NCBI GenBank assembly: GCA_022013695.1 | Contig: JAKLPS010000020.1 | Span: forward strand, 62,001-126,000 | Direction: 5' to 3' | From: Weeksellaceae bacterium | GTDB lineage: Bacteria; Bacteroidota; Bacteroidia; Flavobacteriales; Weeksellaceae | Length of the DNA stretch: 64,000 bases | In this document: one piece after another, positions 1-10,022 of the stretch | How the letters are laid out: each line of letters begins with the position of its first letter | Numbering within the stretch: position 1 is the stretch's first letter | Position numbers and translations under genes: made by a program | The notes under the pieces: generated by a model | What the model was told of the DNA's origin: nothing | Database searches by the model: none | Seen by the model: only the letters and a program-made list of their open reading frames with translations

Positions 1-93
1 CACCCGGAAGCAAGTCCAGGTCCGGAAGATGCGAATTATTTGTTTGATGATTTTATTGAATTAATGTATCAATTTAAGAATGTAACAGTCTAA
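1..93 (+). CDS. carA: Carbamoyl-phosphate synthase small subunit, C-terminal end (partial)
   Basis: Only the last 30 codons are in the window; the gene enters from the left edge and stops at 91-93. The peptide opens with [18 protein letters not shown], which matches the C-terminal end of the class I glutamine amidotransferase domain of CarA, where this histidine and glutamate belong to the Cys-His-Glu triad that releases ammonia from glutamine. carB follows 425 bp downstream on the same strand, which supports the assignment. The catalytic cysteine lies outside the window. Confidence 0.85.
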   Translation, partial: HPEASPGPEDANYLFDDFIELMYQFKNVTV

Positions 94-112
94 CAATTCA
101 TCAAATAATCCA

Positions 113-475
113 ATGATAAATTTTGAGAATAATCCTTTAATCACAAAAACAGTAAAATTTTCATTAGATATTATTGATTATTGTGAACTTTTGGAAGAGA
201 AAAAGAAATACGTGATTGCCAAACAATTGTTACGTTCAGGAACTAGTATTGGTGCTAATTCATTTGAAGCACAAAATCCGCACAGCAAAAAAGATTTTAT
301 TCATAAAATAAAAATTGCTGCGAAAGAACTTGAAGAAACGAAATATTGGCTGTATCTCTGTAAACATTCTCCTAATTATCCTTTTGATGAAAATTTGGAA
401 TTACAGATAATAGAAATAGGAAAAATAATTTATAAAATATTAAGTACAAGTCTATCAAAAGAAAACGGCTCGTAA
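113..475 (+). CDS. Four-helix bundle protein (23S rRNA intervening-sequence protein family)
   Basis: A 120-residue, mostly helical protein. The segments [16 protein letters not shown], then [22 protein letters not shown], are hallmarks of the small four-helix-bundle family first described as ORFs inside intervening sequences of bacterial 23S rRNA genes (TIGR02436-type). No enzymatic residues are visible and the function of free-standing members is not established. It starts 19 bp after carA and ends 43 bp before carB, so it sits inside what is normally a two-gene carAB operon and would be co-transcribed with it. The upstream ATG at 113 is the only sensible start. The family is clear, the role is unknown. 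Confidence 0.8.
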   Translation: MINFENNPLITKTVKFSLDIIDYCELLEEKKKYVIAKQLLRSGTSIGANSFEAQNPHSKKDFIHKIKIAAKELEETKYWLYLCKHSPNYPFDENLELQIIEIGKIIYKILSTSLSKENGS

Positions 476-518
476 CATTGTTACACTGTTAAATTTATAC
501 ATTGTTATATTAGTTAAA

Positions 519-3500
519 ATGAAAAGAACAGACATAAAAACAATTTTAGTAATCGGCTCAGGTCCCATCATCATTGGCCAAGCTGCGGAATTTGATTATT
601 CGGGAACACAGGCTTGCCTTTCTTTGAGAGAGGAAGGTTACAGCGTGATTCTTATCAATTCCAATCCGGCAACGATAATGACGGACAAAGAGATTGCCGA
701 CAAAGTTTATATCGAACCGATCTCTCTGGAATTTGTTTCCAGAATCATCAGAAAAGAACGCCCGGATGCATTGTTGCCAACGTTAGGCGGACAAACCGGA
801 CTTAATATGGCGGTGGAATTACAGAAATCCGGAATACTGGAAGAATGTAAAGTGGAAGTTTTAGGAACCAAATTAGACGCCATCAACCAAGCAGAAGACA
901 GAGACCTTTTCCGTGAATTGATGCATCAACTGAACGAGCCCGTTCCGGATTCCGACATCGTGACAACGGTGGAAGGCGCGATTAACTTTGCCAATAGAAT
1001 CGGTTATCCGGTCATCGTTCGGCCCGCTTTTACAATGGGCGGAACTGGTGGCGGAATTGCTGCCACAGAACCTGAACTTCGTGAAATTGCAGAACTTGGA
1101 TTGAAATATTCTCCCGTAACGCAATGTCTGATTGAGAAATCTATCGCAGGTTTCAAAGAGATTGAATACGAAGTGATGCGTGATAAAAACGACAACGCCA
1201 TCGTGGTTTGCAATATGGAAAACATCGACCCGGTTGGTGTTCACACAGGAGATTCCATTGTTGTGGCGCCTTCGCAAACACTTTCTGACAGAGAATATCA
1301 GATGCTGAGAAATGCATCTCTCAAAATCATCCGAGCTTTAGGAATCGAAGGCGGTTGCAACGTTCAGTTGGCTCTCGACCCAAATTCTTTTGATTATTAT
1401 ATCATTGAAGTGAATCCAAGAGTTTCGCGTTCATCGGCTTTGGCGAGTAAAGCAACCGGTTATCCGATTGCGAAGATTGCCGCAAAAATTGCCGTCGGAT
1501 TGACGCTTGACGAAATCAAAAATCCTGTAACCGGAACTTCCTACGCTTGTTTCGAGCCTGCTTTGGATTATGTCGTGACCAAGTTTCCAAGATTCCCTTT
1601 CGATAAGTTTGAAACGGCTGACAGAAGACTTTCTACTCAGATGAAAGCAACCGGAGAAGTAATGGCCATCGGAAGAAACTTCGAGGAGTCTTTGCACAAG
1701 GCGATCCGTTCTTTGGAAACCGGACTTCGTCATTTGGGATTGAAAACAAAACAGGCTTTAGCACTTACGGACGAGGAAATCGAAAGAAGAATCCGCGTTT
1801 GTGATGACGAAAGATTGTTCATCATCGGCGATGCTTTGAGAAGAGGTTACGACTGGGAACAAATCGTTGAATGGAGCAAAATTGATAAATTCTTCATCTG
1901 GAAAATCAAGAAATTAATTGATTTCGAGAAAATAATTGCAGCCAACAAATTCGATAAAGAAACTCTTCTCGAAGCCAAGAAGTTAGGTTTTGCAGACCTT
2001 AATATCGCTCATCTTTGGGAAACGACGCAACGTGAAGTTTTCAATTTCAGAAAAGAAAACGGAGTAATGCCGGTTTACAAAATGGTTGATACTTGTGCAG
2101 CAGAATTTGAATCGGAAACACCTTATTTCTACGGAACTTACGAGGAGGAAAATGAAAGTGTGGTTTCTGATAAAGAAAAAATCATCGTTCTTGGTTCAGG
2201 TCCAATCAGAATTGGTCAAGGTGTCGAGTTCGATTATGCAACGGTTCATTCGGTTTGGGCCATCCAGCAGATGGGTTACGAGGCGATTATCATTAATAAT
2301 AATCCGGAAACGGTTTCCACAGATTTTTCGATTGCAGACAAATTATACTTCGAACCTTTGGCGGAAGAAGACGTGATGAACATCATCGAACTCGAAAAAC
2401 CAAAAGGCGTTGTGGTTCAGTTTGGCGGACAAACAGCCATCAACTTAGCGGATAAATTAGCGGCTCACGGCGTTCAAATCTTGGGAACTTCACTCGAAGA
2501 TTTGGATAGAGCGGAAAACAGAGATAAATTTGAAAAAGCGCTTCAGCAATTGGGCATTCCTCAACCTCTGGGAAAAACTTCGACTTCAAAAGAAGAAGCG
2601 ATTGTGATTGCCAACGAAATTGGTTATCCGGTTTTGGTTCGGCCGAGTTATGTTTTAGGTGGAAGGGCAATGGAAATCGTCTATACCGAAGAGGAACTGT
2701 CTTATTATATGGAAAATGCTGTGGAAGCAAGTCCCGATCAGCCGGTTTTGATCGACCGATATTTGACGGGTCAGGAAGTGGAAGTGGATGCGATTTGTGA
2801 CGGAGAAACAACTGTGATTCCGGGAATTATGGAACATATCGAAAGAGCCGGCGTGCATTCCGGAGATTCAATCGCTGTTTATCCGCCACAGCATTTGACT
2901 GAAAATCAGATTAATACGATAGAAGATTATACAATAAGATTGGCTAAAGGATTGAAAGTGATTGGATTGATGAATATTCAATACGTTATTTCAAACGGCG
3001 AAGTTTTTGTGATAGAAGTGAATCCACGTTCGTCCAGAACCGTTCCTTTCTTGTCCAAAATCACGGATGTTCCGATGGCAAATCTTGCTACAAAAGCAAT
3101 CCTCGGAGCCAAATTGAAAGACCTTGGTTACACATCAGGATTGATTCCGAATAAAGAAGGCATTTTCGTAAAAGTCCCCGTTTTCTCTTTCAGCAAACTT
3201 ACGAAAGTGGATATCCAGTTAGGACCAGAAATGAAATCGACGGGCGAAGTAATGGGCAAAGATTCCACCTTCGAAAAGGCTTTGTACAAAGGTTTGATCG
3301 GAGCCGGACGAAAAGTTCCGACGCACGGGTCGATCTTGTTTACCGTGGCGGATCAGGACAAAGAAGAAGCGGCTGAAATAGCGCAAAGATTCCACACCAT
3401 CGGCTTCAGAATCTGGGCTACGGAAGGAACGGCGAAGTATTTTGAACATAAAGGAATTCCGACCAAAATCGGTTACAAAATCGGAGAGGAAAGTGTGAAT

Positions 3501-3698
3501 CTTATCGATTTGATTCAAAAGGGAAAAGTCCAATATGTTGTCAATACGACTACGAAAGGAAAACAAGCCGAAAGAGACGGTTTCCAGATCAGAAGAATGA
3601 GCGTCGAAAACGGCGTTCCTTGTTTGACATCGATGGATACAGTTGAAGCGATTTTGAAGGTGATTGAGAGTATGACTTTTAAGATGGAAGTGATGTGA
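519..3698 (+). CDS. carB: Carbamoyl-phosphate synthase large subunit
   Basis: The 1059-residue protein has the length and internal duplication of CarB, the synthetase subunit that makes carbamoyl phosphate from bicarbonate, ammonia and two ATP for pyrimidine and arginine synthesis. Each half starts with a Rossmann-like pre-ATP-grasp signature ([17 protein letters not shown] near residue 12 and [16 protein letters not shown] near 560). Each half then has an ATP-grasp domain ([12 protein letters not shown] and [14 protein letters not shown]) with the metal-binding EVNPR motif. The last ~130 residues form the MGS-like allosteric domain ([12 protein letters not shown]). It pairs with carA upstream and is followed by a strong terminator. 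No damage seen. Confidence 0.97.
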   Translation: MKRTDIKTILVIGSGPIIIGQAAEFDYSGTQACLSLREEGYSVILINSNPATIMTDKEIADKVYIEPISLEFVSRIIRKERPDALLPTLGGQTGLNMAVELQKSGILEECKVEVLGTKLDAINQAEDRDLFRELMHQLNEPVPDSDIVTTVEGAINFANRIGYPVIVRPAFTMGGTGGGIAATEPELREIAELGLKYSPVTQCLIEKSIAGFKEIEYEVMRDKNDNAIVVCNMENIDPVGVHTGDSIVVAPSQTLSDREYQMLRNASLKIIRALGIEGGCNVQLALDPNSFDYYIIEVNPRVSRSSALASKATGYPIAKIAAKIAVGLTLDEIKNPVTGTSYACFEPALDYVVTKFPRFPFDKFETADRRLSTQMKATGEVMAIGRNFEESLHKAIRSLETGLRHLGLKTKQALALTDEEIERRIRVCDDERLFIIGDALRRGYDWEQIVEWSKIDKFFIWKIKKLIDFEKIIAANKFDKETLLEAKKLGFADLNIAHLWETTQREVFNFRKENGVMPVYKMVDTCAAEFESETPYFYGTYEEENESVVSDKEKIIVLGSGPIRIGQGVEFDYATVHSVWAIQQMGYEAIIINNNPETVSTDFSIADKLYFEPLAEEDVMNIIELEKPKGVVVQFGGQTAINLADKLAAHGVQILGTSLEDLDRAENRDKFEKALQQLGIPQPLGKTSTSKEEAIVIANEIGYPVLVRPSYVLGGRAMEIVYTEEELSYYMENAVEASPDQPVLIDRYLTGQEVEVDAICDGETTVIPGIMEHIERAGVHSGDSIAVYPPQHLTENQINTIEDYTIRLAKGLKVIGLMNIQYVISNGEVFVIEVNPRSSRTVPFLSKITDVPMANLATKAILGAKLKDLGYTSGLIPNKEGIFVKVPVFSFSKLTKVDIQLGPEMKSTGEVMGKDSTFEKALYKGLIGAGRKVPTHGSILFTVADQDKEEAAEIAQRFHTIGFRIWATEGTAKYFEHKGIPTKIGYKIGEESVNLIDLIQKGKVQYVVNTTTKGKQAERDGFQIRRMSVENGVPCLTSMDTVEAILKVIESMTFKMEVM

Positions 3699-3842
3699 TT
3701 CGGAGCTTGTGGGATTTGAAAAATAATTATAAATAATCCATTTTCTAAAGCTGATCTTTTACCTTCAAACGTTCTCAGCATGACTCTTACTGAAATTATC
3801 AGCAATTTTTTATCACATTGTTATTTAAAAAAAAATTATTAA

Positions 3843-3886
3843 AAACAAACCCGCCTAGATATACGAGGCGGGTTTGTTTTGTTTTT
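3843..3886. terminator. Bidirectional rho-independent terminator between carB and a convergent gene
   Basis: A perfect 14-bp inverted repeat (3843-3856 with 3866-3879, core AAACAAACCCGCCT) has a 9-nt loop. It has A-rich sequence on its left flank and a T-rich run on its right flank, so it can stop transcripts from carB and from the minus-strand gene that ends at 3887. Confidence 0.85.
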
Positions 3887-4156
3887 CTATTCCGCAGCTT
3901 GCTGCGCGTCATTTTTGAGTTCTTCAGCTTTATTTTTTAGCTGGTCGGCAGCATCAGTTGCCTTTTCTTTCAATTGCTCAGCGGTTTGGCTTGCTTTGTC
4001 TTTCAGATCATTTCCGAACTTCGTCAGATTATCTTTCGCCGTGTTAATGGTATCTTTCACTTTTTGTTGTTCTTCGGGAGATGCTTTTTTATACCTCCAC
4101 CACGCCAGCGCTCCTAATCCTAAAAGTGCCAGAAGACCCTTTGTTTTGTTTGCCAT
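3887..4156 (-). CDS. Small membrane-anchored helical protein (YtxH/CsbD-like appearance)
   Basis: An 89-residue protein. A short hydrophobic segment near the N-terminus (GLLALLGLGALAWW, residues ~7-20) is followed by about 65 residues of charged, Lys/Glu/Ala/Asn-rich amphipathic helix with an 11-residue-like periodicity (KEKATDAADQLKNKAEELK). This architecture resembles YtxH-type and LEA-like stress proteins of Bacteroidota, but no diagnostic motif is present, so function is left open. It stands alone, 129 bp from the glycosyltransferase gene, and shares the bidirectional terminator with carB. The ATG at 4156 gives a sensible N-terminus. Confidence 0.7.
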   Translation of the reverse strand: MANKTKGLLALLGLGALAWWRYKKASPEEQQKVKDTINTAKDNLTKFGNDLKDKASQTAEQLKEKATDAADQLKNKAEELKNDAQQAAE

Positions 4157-4284
4157 GATGATAATTTTTAAGTTAATATTAATTATCCAAGTTGTAGAAA
4201 AATCTATGCCAATACGTTTTTTTTAGACATATTTTAAATCAATTCCTAAAGAATTGGAAAACAAAAGACTTAGTCACCCAACTG

Positions 4285-5613
4285 TTAAAGCAACCGTGCT
4301 AGCTCCTTCGTCAATTCTCGGCGGCTAAATTCTTTAATGTCAGACAATTTAAAATCAGTTCGCCCACTTTTCCAATCTTCATAAACCGATAATATATAAT
4401 CCTGAATTTCTGCATTTTGCGAATATTCAAAATGTTTTCCAGAGTTTGTTTTAATAAGAATTTTTTCAACATCCGCATCTTTTGGTCCAAATGAGAGGAT
4501 CCGATTTCCCGTTGCCAAATATTCGAATAATTTTCCCGGAATGATGCCTTTCGAACTTTCGGTCGGGAAATTCGTGATCAGAAGCAACGCTGCATTTTCC
4601 ATTTCCTTCACAGATTCATCGTGTGGCAAATAGCCCAGATTTCGGACATTATCTTTAAGAATAGAACGCTTAATCTCATTTAAGATTTTATCATCAACTC
4701 GTCCTACAAATTTCAGTTCAAAATCCTTAGCAAAATCGTGATGTTTTTCGCAAAGTGCCATCAAAGCCTTCCAAAGATTTTCGGGATTTCGGAGCTGTTC
4801 CAGAACGCCCACGTAGCTCAACGTAAATTTTCCAGAATCGTTCGTTTGCAAAAGCGGTGATTTGTCAATATCATTTTTTACAATTGAATTATTTGGTAAT
4901 TCAAAATTTTTATCAAATCCATTAGTGATACAAAAAGCATTTGCGCCTTTTTTCCTGAAATTTTCCGCATCTGTGTAGCTTGTTGCCAGCGTCACATCGG
5001 CAGTTTCAAAAACAGATTTTTCCAGTTCCCGGTGCTTTTTATCGGAACGGGAAGTCAGTTTCAAATGTTTGTAATACGAAATCTCAGTCCAAGGATCCCG
5101 AAAGTCGGCCATCCATTTCAGATTTGGCAGCTCTTTTTTCAATCCAAGTCCGATGAGATGCAGGCTATGCGGTGGGCCTGTCGTGACGATGGTTTCAATA
5201 TGATTTTCCGTAAGATATTGTTTCAGAAATTTAATAGAAGGTTTTACCCAAAATTTCCGGGCATCCGGAATGAAGAAATTACCTCTGATAAAGATAGAAA
5301 GCTTAGCAAGAAACGACTGATTCCGACCCACATCAAATTGCCCACCCTTGAATTTCTGATTGCTCTTACTAAAGATCTCGGCAATATGATAAGGCTCCCA
5401 AATTTTGGTTTTAATAACTTTCAGATTCTTAGGAACCTCCTTCTGCAAAGTCTCGTCAACCAAGGGATAGCTCGGATTTTCCGGTGTGTAGATGATGGGT
5501 TCCCAGCCAAAATCAGGCAGATATTTTGCAAACTTCAACCACCGCTGTACGCCCGGTCCGCCTGCCGGAGGCCAATAGTAAGTGACGATCAAAACTTTTT
5601 TAGAATTTTCCAT
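4285..5613 (-). CDS. Glycosyltransferase family 4-like protein (GT-B fold)
   Basis: A 442-residue protein. The N-terminus KVLIVTYYWPPAGGPGVQRW is typical of GT4-like sugar transferases that act on surface polysaccharides, with the glycine-rich stretch of the acceptor domain. The middle has TTGPPHSLHLIGL and WMADFRDPW, both common in this Bacteroidota subgroup. The C-terminal domain carries ESSKGIIPGKLFEYLATG, the GT-B donor-sugar region with the E-x7-E-like arrangement. Donor and acceptor cannot be read from sequence. It is transcribed divergently from the bestrophin gene, with a 94-bp shared upstream region. Not part of an obvious polysaccharide cluster here. Confidence 0.85.
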   Translation of the reverse strand: MENSKKVLIVTYYWPPAGGPGVQRWLKFAKYLPDFGWEPIIYTPENPSYPLVDETLQKEVPKNLKVIKTKIWEPYHIAEIFSKSNQKFKGGQFDVGRNQSFLAKLSIFIRGNFFIPDARKFWVKPSIKFLKQYLTENHIETIVTTGPPHSLHLIGLGLKKELPNLKWMADFRDPWTEISYYKHLKLTSRSDKKHRELEKSVFETADVTLATSYTDAENFRKKGANAFCITNGFDKNFELPNNSIVKNDIDKSPLLQTNDSGKFTLSYVGVLEQLRNPENLWKALMALCEKHHDFAKDFELKFVGRVDDKILNEIKRSILKDNVRNLGYLPHDESVKEMENAALLLITNFPTESSKGIIPGKLFEYLATGNRILSFGPKDADVEKILIKTNSGKHFEYSQNAEIQDYILSVYEDWKSGRTDFKLSDIKEFSRRELTKELARLL

Positions 5614-5707
5614 GTGAGATTTTCGGCTGCACCAAAACTATTCAGTAAATTTAGCTGCGCTTTTGAAAGGTCTAAAATAGGACTTTTTTTTTGTAATTTA
5701 TTCTACA

Positions 5708-6631
5708 ATGATCATTAGAGAAAAACTCAGTTGGCTGGAAATGTTGTTTGTCTGGCGGGGCTCTGTCCTTCGCAAGATTATGCCGCAATTGCTGCTTATC
5801 ACGGCTTTCTCCGTGGCAGTTCTTTATTTTAAAGGAACAATTTACGATTACAAGGTTCATCTCAATCCCGCCATTTTTACTCTGCTCGGCTTATCTCTGG
5901 CCATATTTATGGGCTTTTGCAACTCTGCCAATTACGATCGCTTTTGGGAAGGCCGCAAACTTTGGGGTTCCCTCGTGGTCGAAAGCCGATCTTTGACCCG
6001 ACAAGTTCTGGCTTTGATCAATGATGATTCCCCAAATGCTAAAATCCGAAAAGAAGAATTCGTACAAATAATAGCGGCATTTTGTTGGGCGCTTAATTTC
6101 CAACTGCGAAACAAAGATGCCAATCCGAAACTTCGAGCATTGCTTTCTGCGGAGAATTTCCTGAGGGTAAAAGATAAAAATTTTAAACCCGTGATTCTGC
6201 TGGATATCATGGCAGAATGGATCAATGCGCAGAATCAGGCGCAGAAAATCGATACCATTGTTTTGGTTTCGATGGATAACCAGCTCAATCTCTTTTCCCA
6301 AATTATCGGGGGTTGCGAGAGAATTGCCAATACGCCTTTACCCTTTGCCTACAGCATTTTGCTCAATAGAACGGTCTATCTGTATTGTTTTTGGCTACCC
6401 TTTGGTCTGGTAGATGTAGTCGGTTGGATGATGCCGGTGATTGTCTTGCTTATCAGCTACACTTTTATTGCGCTGGATGCCATCATTCAGGAAATCGGCG
6501 AACCTTTTGGCGAAGAAGAAAATGATCTGGCACTCAACAGTATTTGTGAGACCATCCAATTCTCAATTTTTGAGCAAGCACATATTCCGCAACTGGCCCC
6601 CGAAGCTTCCAAAACTTATTTTTTAGACTAA
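5708..6631 (+). CDS. Bestrophin family anion channel
   Basis: A 307-residue membrane protein of the bestrophin/UPF0187 family. The N-terminal membrane segment (MPQLLLITAFSVAVLYF) is followed by the family core NPAIFTLLGLSLAIFMGFC-NSANYDRFWEGRKLWG. Two further hydrophobic segments near residues 225-260 precede the acidic EIGEPFGEEENDL motif typical of bestrophins. Bacterial members form pentameric ion channels in the inner membrane; the selectivity of this one is not known. Its stop codon overlaps the start of the next gene by one base (TAATG), so the two are translationally coupled. Confidence 0.9.
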   Translation: MIIREKLSWLEMLFVWRGSVLRKIMPQLLLITAFSVAVLYFKGTIYDYKVHLNPAIFTLLGLSLAIFMGFCNSANYDRFWEGRKLWGSLVVESRSLTRQVLALINDDSPNAKIRKEEFVQIIAAFCWALNFQLRNKDANPKLRALLSAENFLRVKDKNFKPVILLDIMAEWINAQNQAQKIDTIVLVSMDNQLNLFSQIIGGCERIANTPLPFAYSILLNRTVYLYCFWLPFGLVDVVGWMMPVIVLLISYTFIALDAIIQEIGEPFGEEENDLALNSICETIQFSIFEQAHIPQLAPEASKTYFLD

Positions 6632-7191
6632 TGAAATACTTCTCGGAACAAAAATTTAGCAAAATCGATTTCGAAAACCTCGAAAAAGCGGACTATGACA
6701 ATTGCATCTTCAAGGATATAAATTTTTCCGGGCAGAATTTATCTGAGTTCAAATTTTCCGATTGCGATTTCAAAGATTGCGACTTCAGCAATGCGAAACT
6801 CCATCAGACGGCTTTTCGCGACGTTATTTTTAGGAATTGTAAAATGATTGGGCTCGCTTTCGTAGATGCACATTCATTTAATATATCATTCAAATTTGAA
6901 GATTGTATTTTGGATCATTGTTCATTTTACCAGTTGGATATTAGAAAAACGACGTTCAAAAATTCCAGTTTGAAAGAAGTCGATTTTACCGAAGCCAACC
7001 TTTCCAACTCGTTTTTCGATCATTCAAATTTGACAGACGCAGTGTTTGATCGCACGATTTTGGACAATGCAGATTTCAAAAATGCCATCAATTTTTCCAT
7101 CGATCCCAATAAAAATCAACTCAAAAAAACCAAATTTGCAAAAGATAATCTCTCAGGCTTACTGGACAGATGGCAGATCATTATAGAATAA
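6631..7191 (+). CDS. Pentapeptide repeat protein
   Basis: A 186-residue protein made of tandem five-residue repeats with a central Phe or Leu and Ala/Cys/Ser-like small residues (FKDINFSGQNLSEFKFSDC, CDFSNAKLHQTAFRDV, LSNSFFDHSNLTDAVFD). These predict a right-handed quadrilateral beta helix of the type seen in Qnr and MfpA. No signal peptide, so probably cytoplasmic. It overlaps bestrophin by one base, suggesting co-expression. Qnr-like length (about 210-220 in Qnr) and a short break around residues 75-90 are noted, but resistance activity cannot be inferred from this alone. Confidence 0.88.
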   Translation: MKYFSEQKFSKIDFENLEKADYDNCIFKDINFSGQNLSEFKFSDCDFKDCDFSNAKLHQTAFRDVIFRNCKMIGLAFVDAHSFNISFKFEDCILDHCSFYQLDIRKTTFKNSSLKEVDFTEANLSNSFFDHSNLTDAVFDRTILDNADFKNAINFSIDPNKNQLKKTKFAKDNLSGLLDRWQIIIE

Positions 7192-7268
7192 TTTTTTTAC
7201 CAGTTAGAATTCCACTTTCAAAATTTATTTTGAAATTCGGTGTGGTTAATCATCAAATAAATATCAAT

Positions 7269-8957
7269 ATGAAAAAAATACTATATGCGATTTTCCTAAT
7301 GTCTATCACGGTTTCCGCACAATATACGGACATCAACATCATCAAAGAAGTTAAAGTGAAAAACAAAGGCGTTGTGGTTTCGGCGCATCCTTTAGCCAGC
7401 GAAGTGGGTGCGAAAATTCTGAAGCAAGGCGGGAATGCCTTTGATGCTGTGATTGCGACGCAGCTGGCTCTTGCCGTGGTTTATCCTCAAGCAGGAAATA
7501 TTGGTGGCGGTGGTTTCCTTGTCGCGACAACTTCGGAAGGAAAGAAAATCGCATTGGATTACCGTGAAACTGCGCCTTCCAAAGCCTCTTTCGATATGTA
7601 TTGGGACAAGCAAGGAAATGCCAATACCGATCTTTCTCAGAACGGAAGACTCGCGGTGGGAGTTCCTGGAAGCATCTCCGGAATGTTTGAAACTTTGAAA
7701 TATGCAAAACTTCCTTTTGCAACATTAATAAAACCGGCCATCGATTTGGCAGAAAAAGGCTTTGCCATTACCGAGCAGGAAGCCGGATTGCTCAATTCTC
7801 AGAAAGCATATTTTCTAGAAAACAACAAAAATAAAATCGTATTTGTAAAAGATCAGGACTGGAAAGCCGGAGATTTGCTGATTCAGAAAGACTTGGCAGA
7901 GACTTTAAAAAGAATCCAAAAAAACGGCGAGAAAGAATTTTATCAAGGAAGAACGGCCGAATTGATAATTGCCGAAATGAAATTGGGAAACGGAATTATC
8001 CAAGCTCAAGACCTTAAAAATTATAAAACAAAGGAAAGAAAACCCCTGATATTCGATTACAAAGGTCATCAGATTATCTCGATGCCTTTGCCTTCCAGCG
8101 GTGGAATTTTGCTCGCCGAGATGCTGAAAATGGCTTCGTTCCAGGATCTTTCCAAATACCAGCAAAACTCAGCCGAAGCGGTGCAAATTATGGTTGAAGC
8201 CGAGCGGCGTGCTTATGCCGACCGGGCAGAATATATGGGCGATCTGGACTTCAGCGAAGACAAAACTGAAATGCTGATCTCGGATGAATATCTTAAAAAC
8301 CGGTGGAAATCCTACAATCCAAAACAGGCAACGCCAAGTAAAGACGTTGGAAATATCATCAATCCCAATCCAAAAGAAAGTACTGAAACAACTCAGGTTT
8401 CCATCCTAGACAAGTTCGGGAATGCAGTTTCTGTAACTACAACTTTGAACGGACTTTACGGAAGCAAAACCGTAGTTTCCGGAGCCGGTTTCTTCCTTAA
8501 TAACGAAATGGATGATTTCTCCATAAAACCAGGTGTTCCAAATATGTTCGGCGCAGTCGGTGGTGAAGCAAACAAAATTGAACCCGGAAAAAGGATGCTT
8601 TCCTCTATGACACCAACTTTAGTTCTAAAAGATAACCAAGTGAAAATCGTCGTAGGAACGCCGGGTGGAACCACGATCCCGACCTCGGTTTTTCAAGCAA
8701 TCGTAGATGTAATAGATTTTCAACAAGATGCCAACTTCTCCGTCAATGCGCCGAAATTCCACCACCAGTGGCTTCCGGAATTGGTGCTAACCGAAAAAAA
8801 CTTCCCGGAAACCACTATCAAAGCTCTGCAACAGATGAATTACAAGATCCAGAGAATCCCGGAAATCGGCAGGACAGAAATGATCCTGGTAGATGATAAT
8901 CAAAATGTCCACGCCGTTGCGGATGGACGAGGTGATGATTCAGTTGGGGTGGAATAG
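7269..8957 (+). CDS. ggt: Gamma-glutamyltransferase (glutathione hydrolase)
   Basis: A 562-residue Ntn-hydrolase proenzyme that cleaves the gamma-glutamyl bond of glutathione in the periplasm. I place the start at the ATG at 7269 because it gives a signal peptide (MKKILYAIFLMSITVSAQ); the frame is open further upstream to 7170 but that would bury the signal and overlap the preceding gene. Family landmarks: GGNAFDAVIATQLAL and GNIGGGGFLV near the N-terminus, DYRETAP, PLPSSGGILLAEML, then the self-processing site ETTQVSILD, where the first Thr of TTQ should become the nucleophile. GTPGGTTIPTSVFQ forms the substrate loop. The usual His after the Thr pair is Gln here. Confidence 0.94.
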   Translation: MKKILYAIFLMSITVSAQYTDINIIKEVKVKNKGVVVSAHPLASEVGAKILKQGGNAFDAVIATQLALAVVYPQAGNIGGGGFLVATTSEGKKIALDYRETAPSKASFDMYWDKQGNANTDLSQNGRLAVGVPGSISGMFETLKYAKLPFATLIKPAIDLAEKGFAITEQEAGLLNSQKAYFLENNKNKIVFVKDQDWKAGDLLIQKDLAETLKRIQKNGEKEFYQGRTAELIIAEMKLGNGIIQAQDLKNYKTKERKPLIFDYKGHQIISMPLPSSGGILLAEMLKMASFQDLSKYQQNSAEAVQIMVEAERRAYADRAEYMGDLDFSEDKTEMLISDEYLKNRWKSYNPKQATPSKDVGNIINPNPKESTETTQVSILDKFGNAVSVTTTLNGLYGSKTVVSGAGFFLNNEMDDFSIKPGVPNMFGAVGGEANKIEPGKRMLSSMTPTLVLKDNQVKIVVGTPGGTTIPTSVFQAIVDVIDFQQDANFSVNAPKFHHQWLPELVLTEKNFPETTIKALQQMNYKIQRIPEIGRTEMILVDDNQNVHAVADGRGDDSVGVE

Positions 8958-9125
8958 GATTTTCACGACATGATTTAAATATTTTCTATTCAGTTTTGAT
9001 TTACAAAGAAGAATTATTAAGTAAAACGGACTGGATTCCAAAACTCGAAAGCAGTTTCGACGATTCCAATAATATAAGTAGAATAAAAAAATAGACCAAC
9101 AAAATGTTTAAGCACAAAAAAGGAT

Positions 9126-9155
9126 TTTGAGCTATTTTTCCTTTTCCTAACTTTG
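9126..9155 (+). promoter_or_regulatory. Bacteroidota-type promoter of the ABC ATPase gene
   Basis: TTTG at 9126-9129 is followed after 18 bp by TAACTTTG at 9148-9155. This fits the flavobacterial -33/-7 consensus (TTTG, TAnnTTTG) and lies 20 bp upstream of the ATG at 9176. Confidence 0.7.
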
Positions 9156-9175
9156 TGATTTAATTCCAACAAAGA

Positions 9176-9871
9176 ATGTCTTTAGAAATTTCAGGACTCA
9201 CAAAAAAATTCGGTGAGCAAACTGCGCTCAACGATATCAATATAAGTATCTCCAACCACGAAATCATCGGACTTCTTGGCCCAAACGGCGCCGGAAAATC
9301 CACCTTGATGAAATCCATCACAGGCGTGCTGAAAATAGACGAAGGCGAAATCCTCTTCGACGACAAAAACATCACAGAAAACGAAATCGAATCCAAAAAG
9401 AAAATCGGTTTCCTTCCGGAGAACAACCCGCTTTACAACGAAATGTATGTGAAAGAATATCTGGAATTCGTCGCCAATCTTCACAATATCGAAAAGGAGA
9501 GAGTAGAAGAAGTGATAGAATTGGTCGGAATTACACCAGAAAAATCAAAGCAAATTTCACAACTTTCCAAAGGTTACAAACAACGTGTCGGATTGGCACA
9601 AGCTATTCTTCACGAACCGGATTTATTAATCCTCGACGAACCAACCAACGGACTCGATCCAAATCAAATTGTCGAAATCCGAAACGTCATCAAAGAAATC
9701 GGGAAAGAAAAAACAGTGATTCTCTCCACGCACATTATGCAGGAAGTGGAAGCGCTTTGTTCCAGAGTGATTTTGATTCATCAGGGAAACATCATTCAAG
9801 ATTCGCCAATTTCTGAGTTTAAAGGGAAATTCGGCAGTTTGGAAGAAGCTTTCCAGAGTTATACTATTTAA
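9176..9871 (+). CDS. ABC transporter ATP-binding protein (GldA-like)
   Basis: A 231-residue nucleotide-binding subunit with Walker A GPNGAGKST (~residue 37), Q-loop region FLPENNPLY, an ABC signature LSKGYKQRVGLAQA, Walker B LLILDEPTNGLDP and the switch histidine in STHIMQE. The sequence resembles GldA-type ATPases of Bacteroidota, including PENNPLYNEMYVKEYL, but is shorter than flavobacterial GldA (~300 residues), lacking the C-terminal extension. No permease gene lies on either side, so its membrane partner must be encoded elsewhere. It has a well-formed promoter of its own at 9126-9155. Substrate unknown. Confidence 0.88.
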   Translation: MSLEISGLTKKFGEQTALNDINISISNHEIIGLLGPNGAGKSTLMKSITGVLKIDEGEILFDDKNITENEIESKKKIGFLPENNPLYNEMYVKEYLEFVANLHNIEKERVEEVIELVGITPEKSKQISQLSKGYKQRVGLAQAILHEPDLLILDEPTNGLDPNQIVEIRNVIKEIGKEKTVILSTHIMQEVEALCSRVILIHQGNIIQDSPISEFKGKFGSLEEAFQSYTI

Positions 9872-10022
9872 TTATAAATTATTAATGATGAATTATAAAT
9901 GATTTGATTAAAAATTCATCATCGAATTTCTTCGCTATGTTTTACGGCTTTGCGACCTTAAAATATTCTCAATAATTAAGAAAAAATCTTTGCGCACTTT
10001 GCGTTTAAAAATCCAACTAAAA

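Noticed and set aside
5032-5718. 228-codon plus-strand ORF opposite the glycosyltransferase gene
   Set aside because: It is antisense to a clear GT4-like gene and reads as composition-biased sequence without domains.
8957-9094. Open frame after ggt giving YKEELLSKTDWIPKLESS, possible small gene (TTG at 8996)
   Set aside because: No ATG and only 32 codons from the TTG; it may be a remnant of a lost gene but nothing supports translation.
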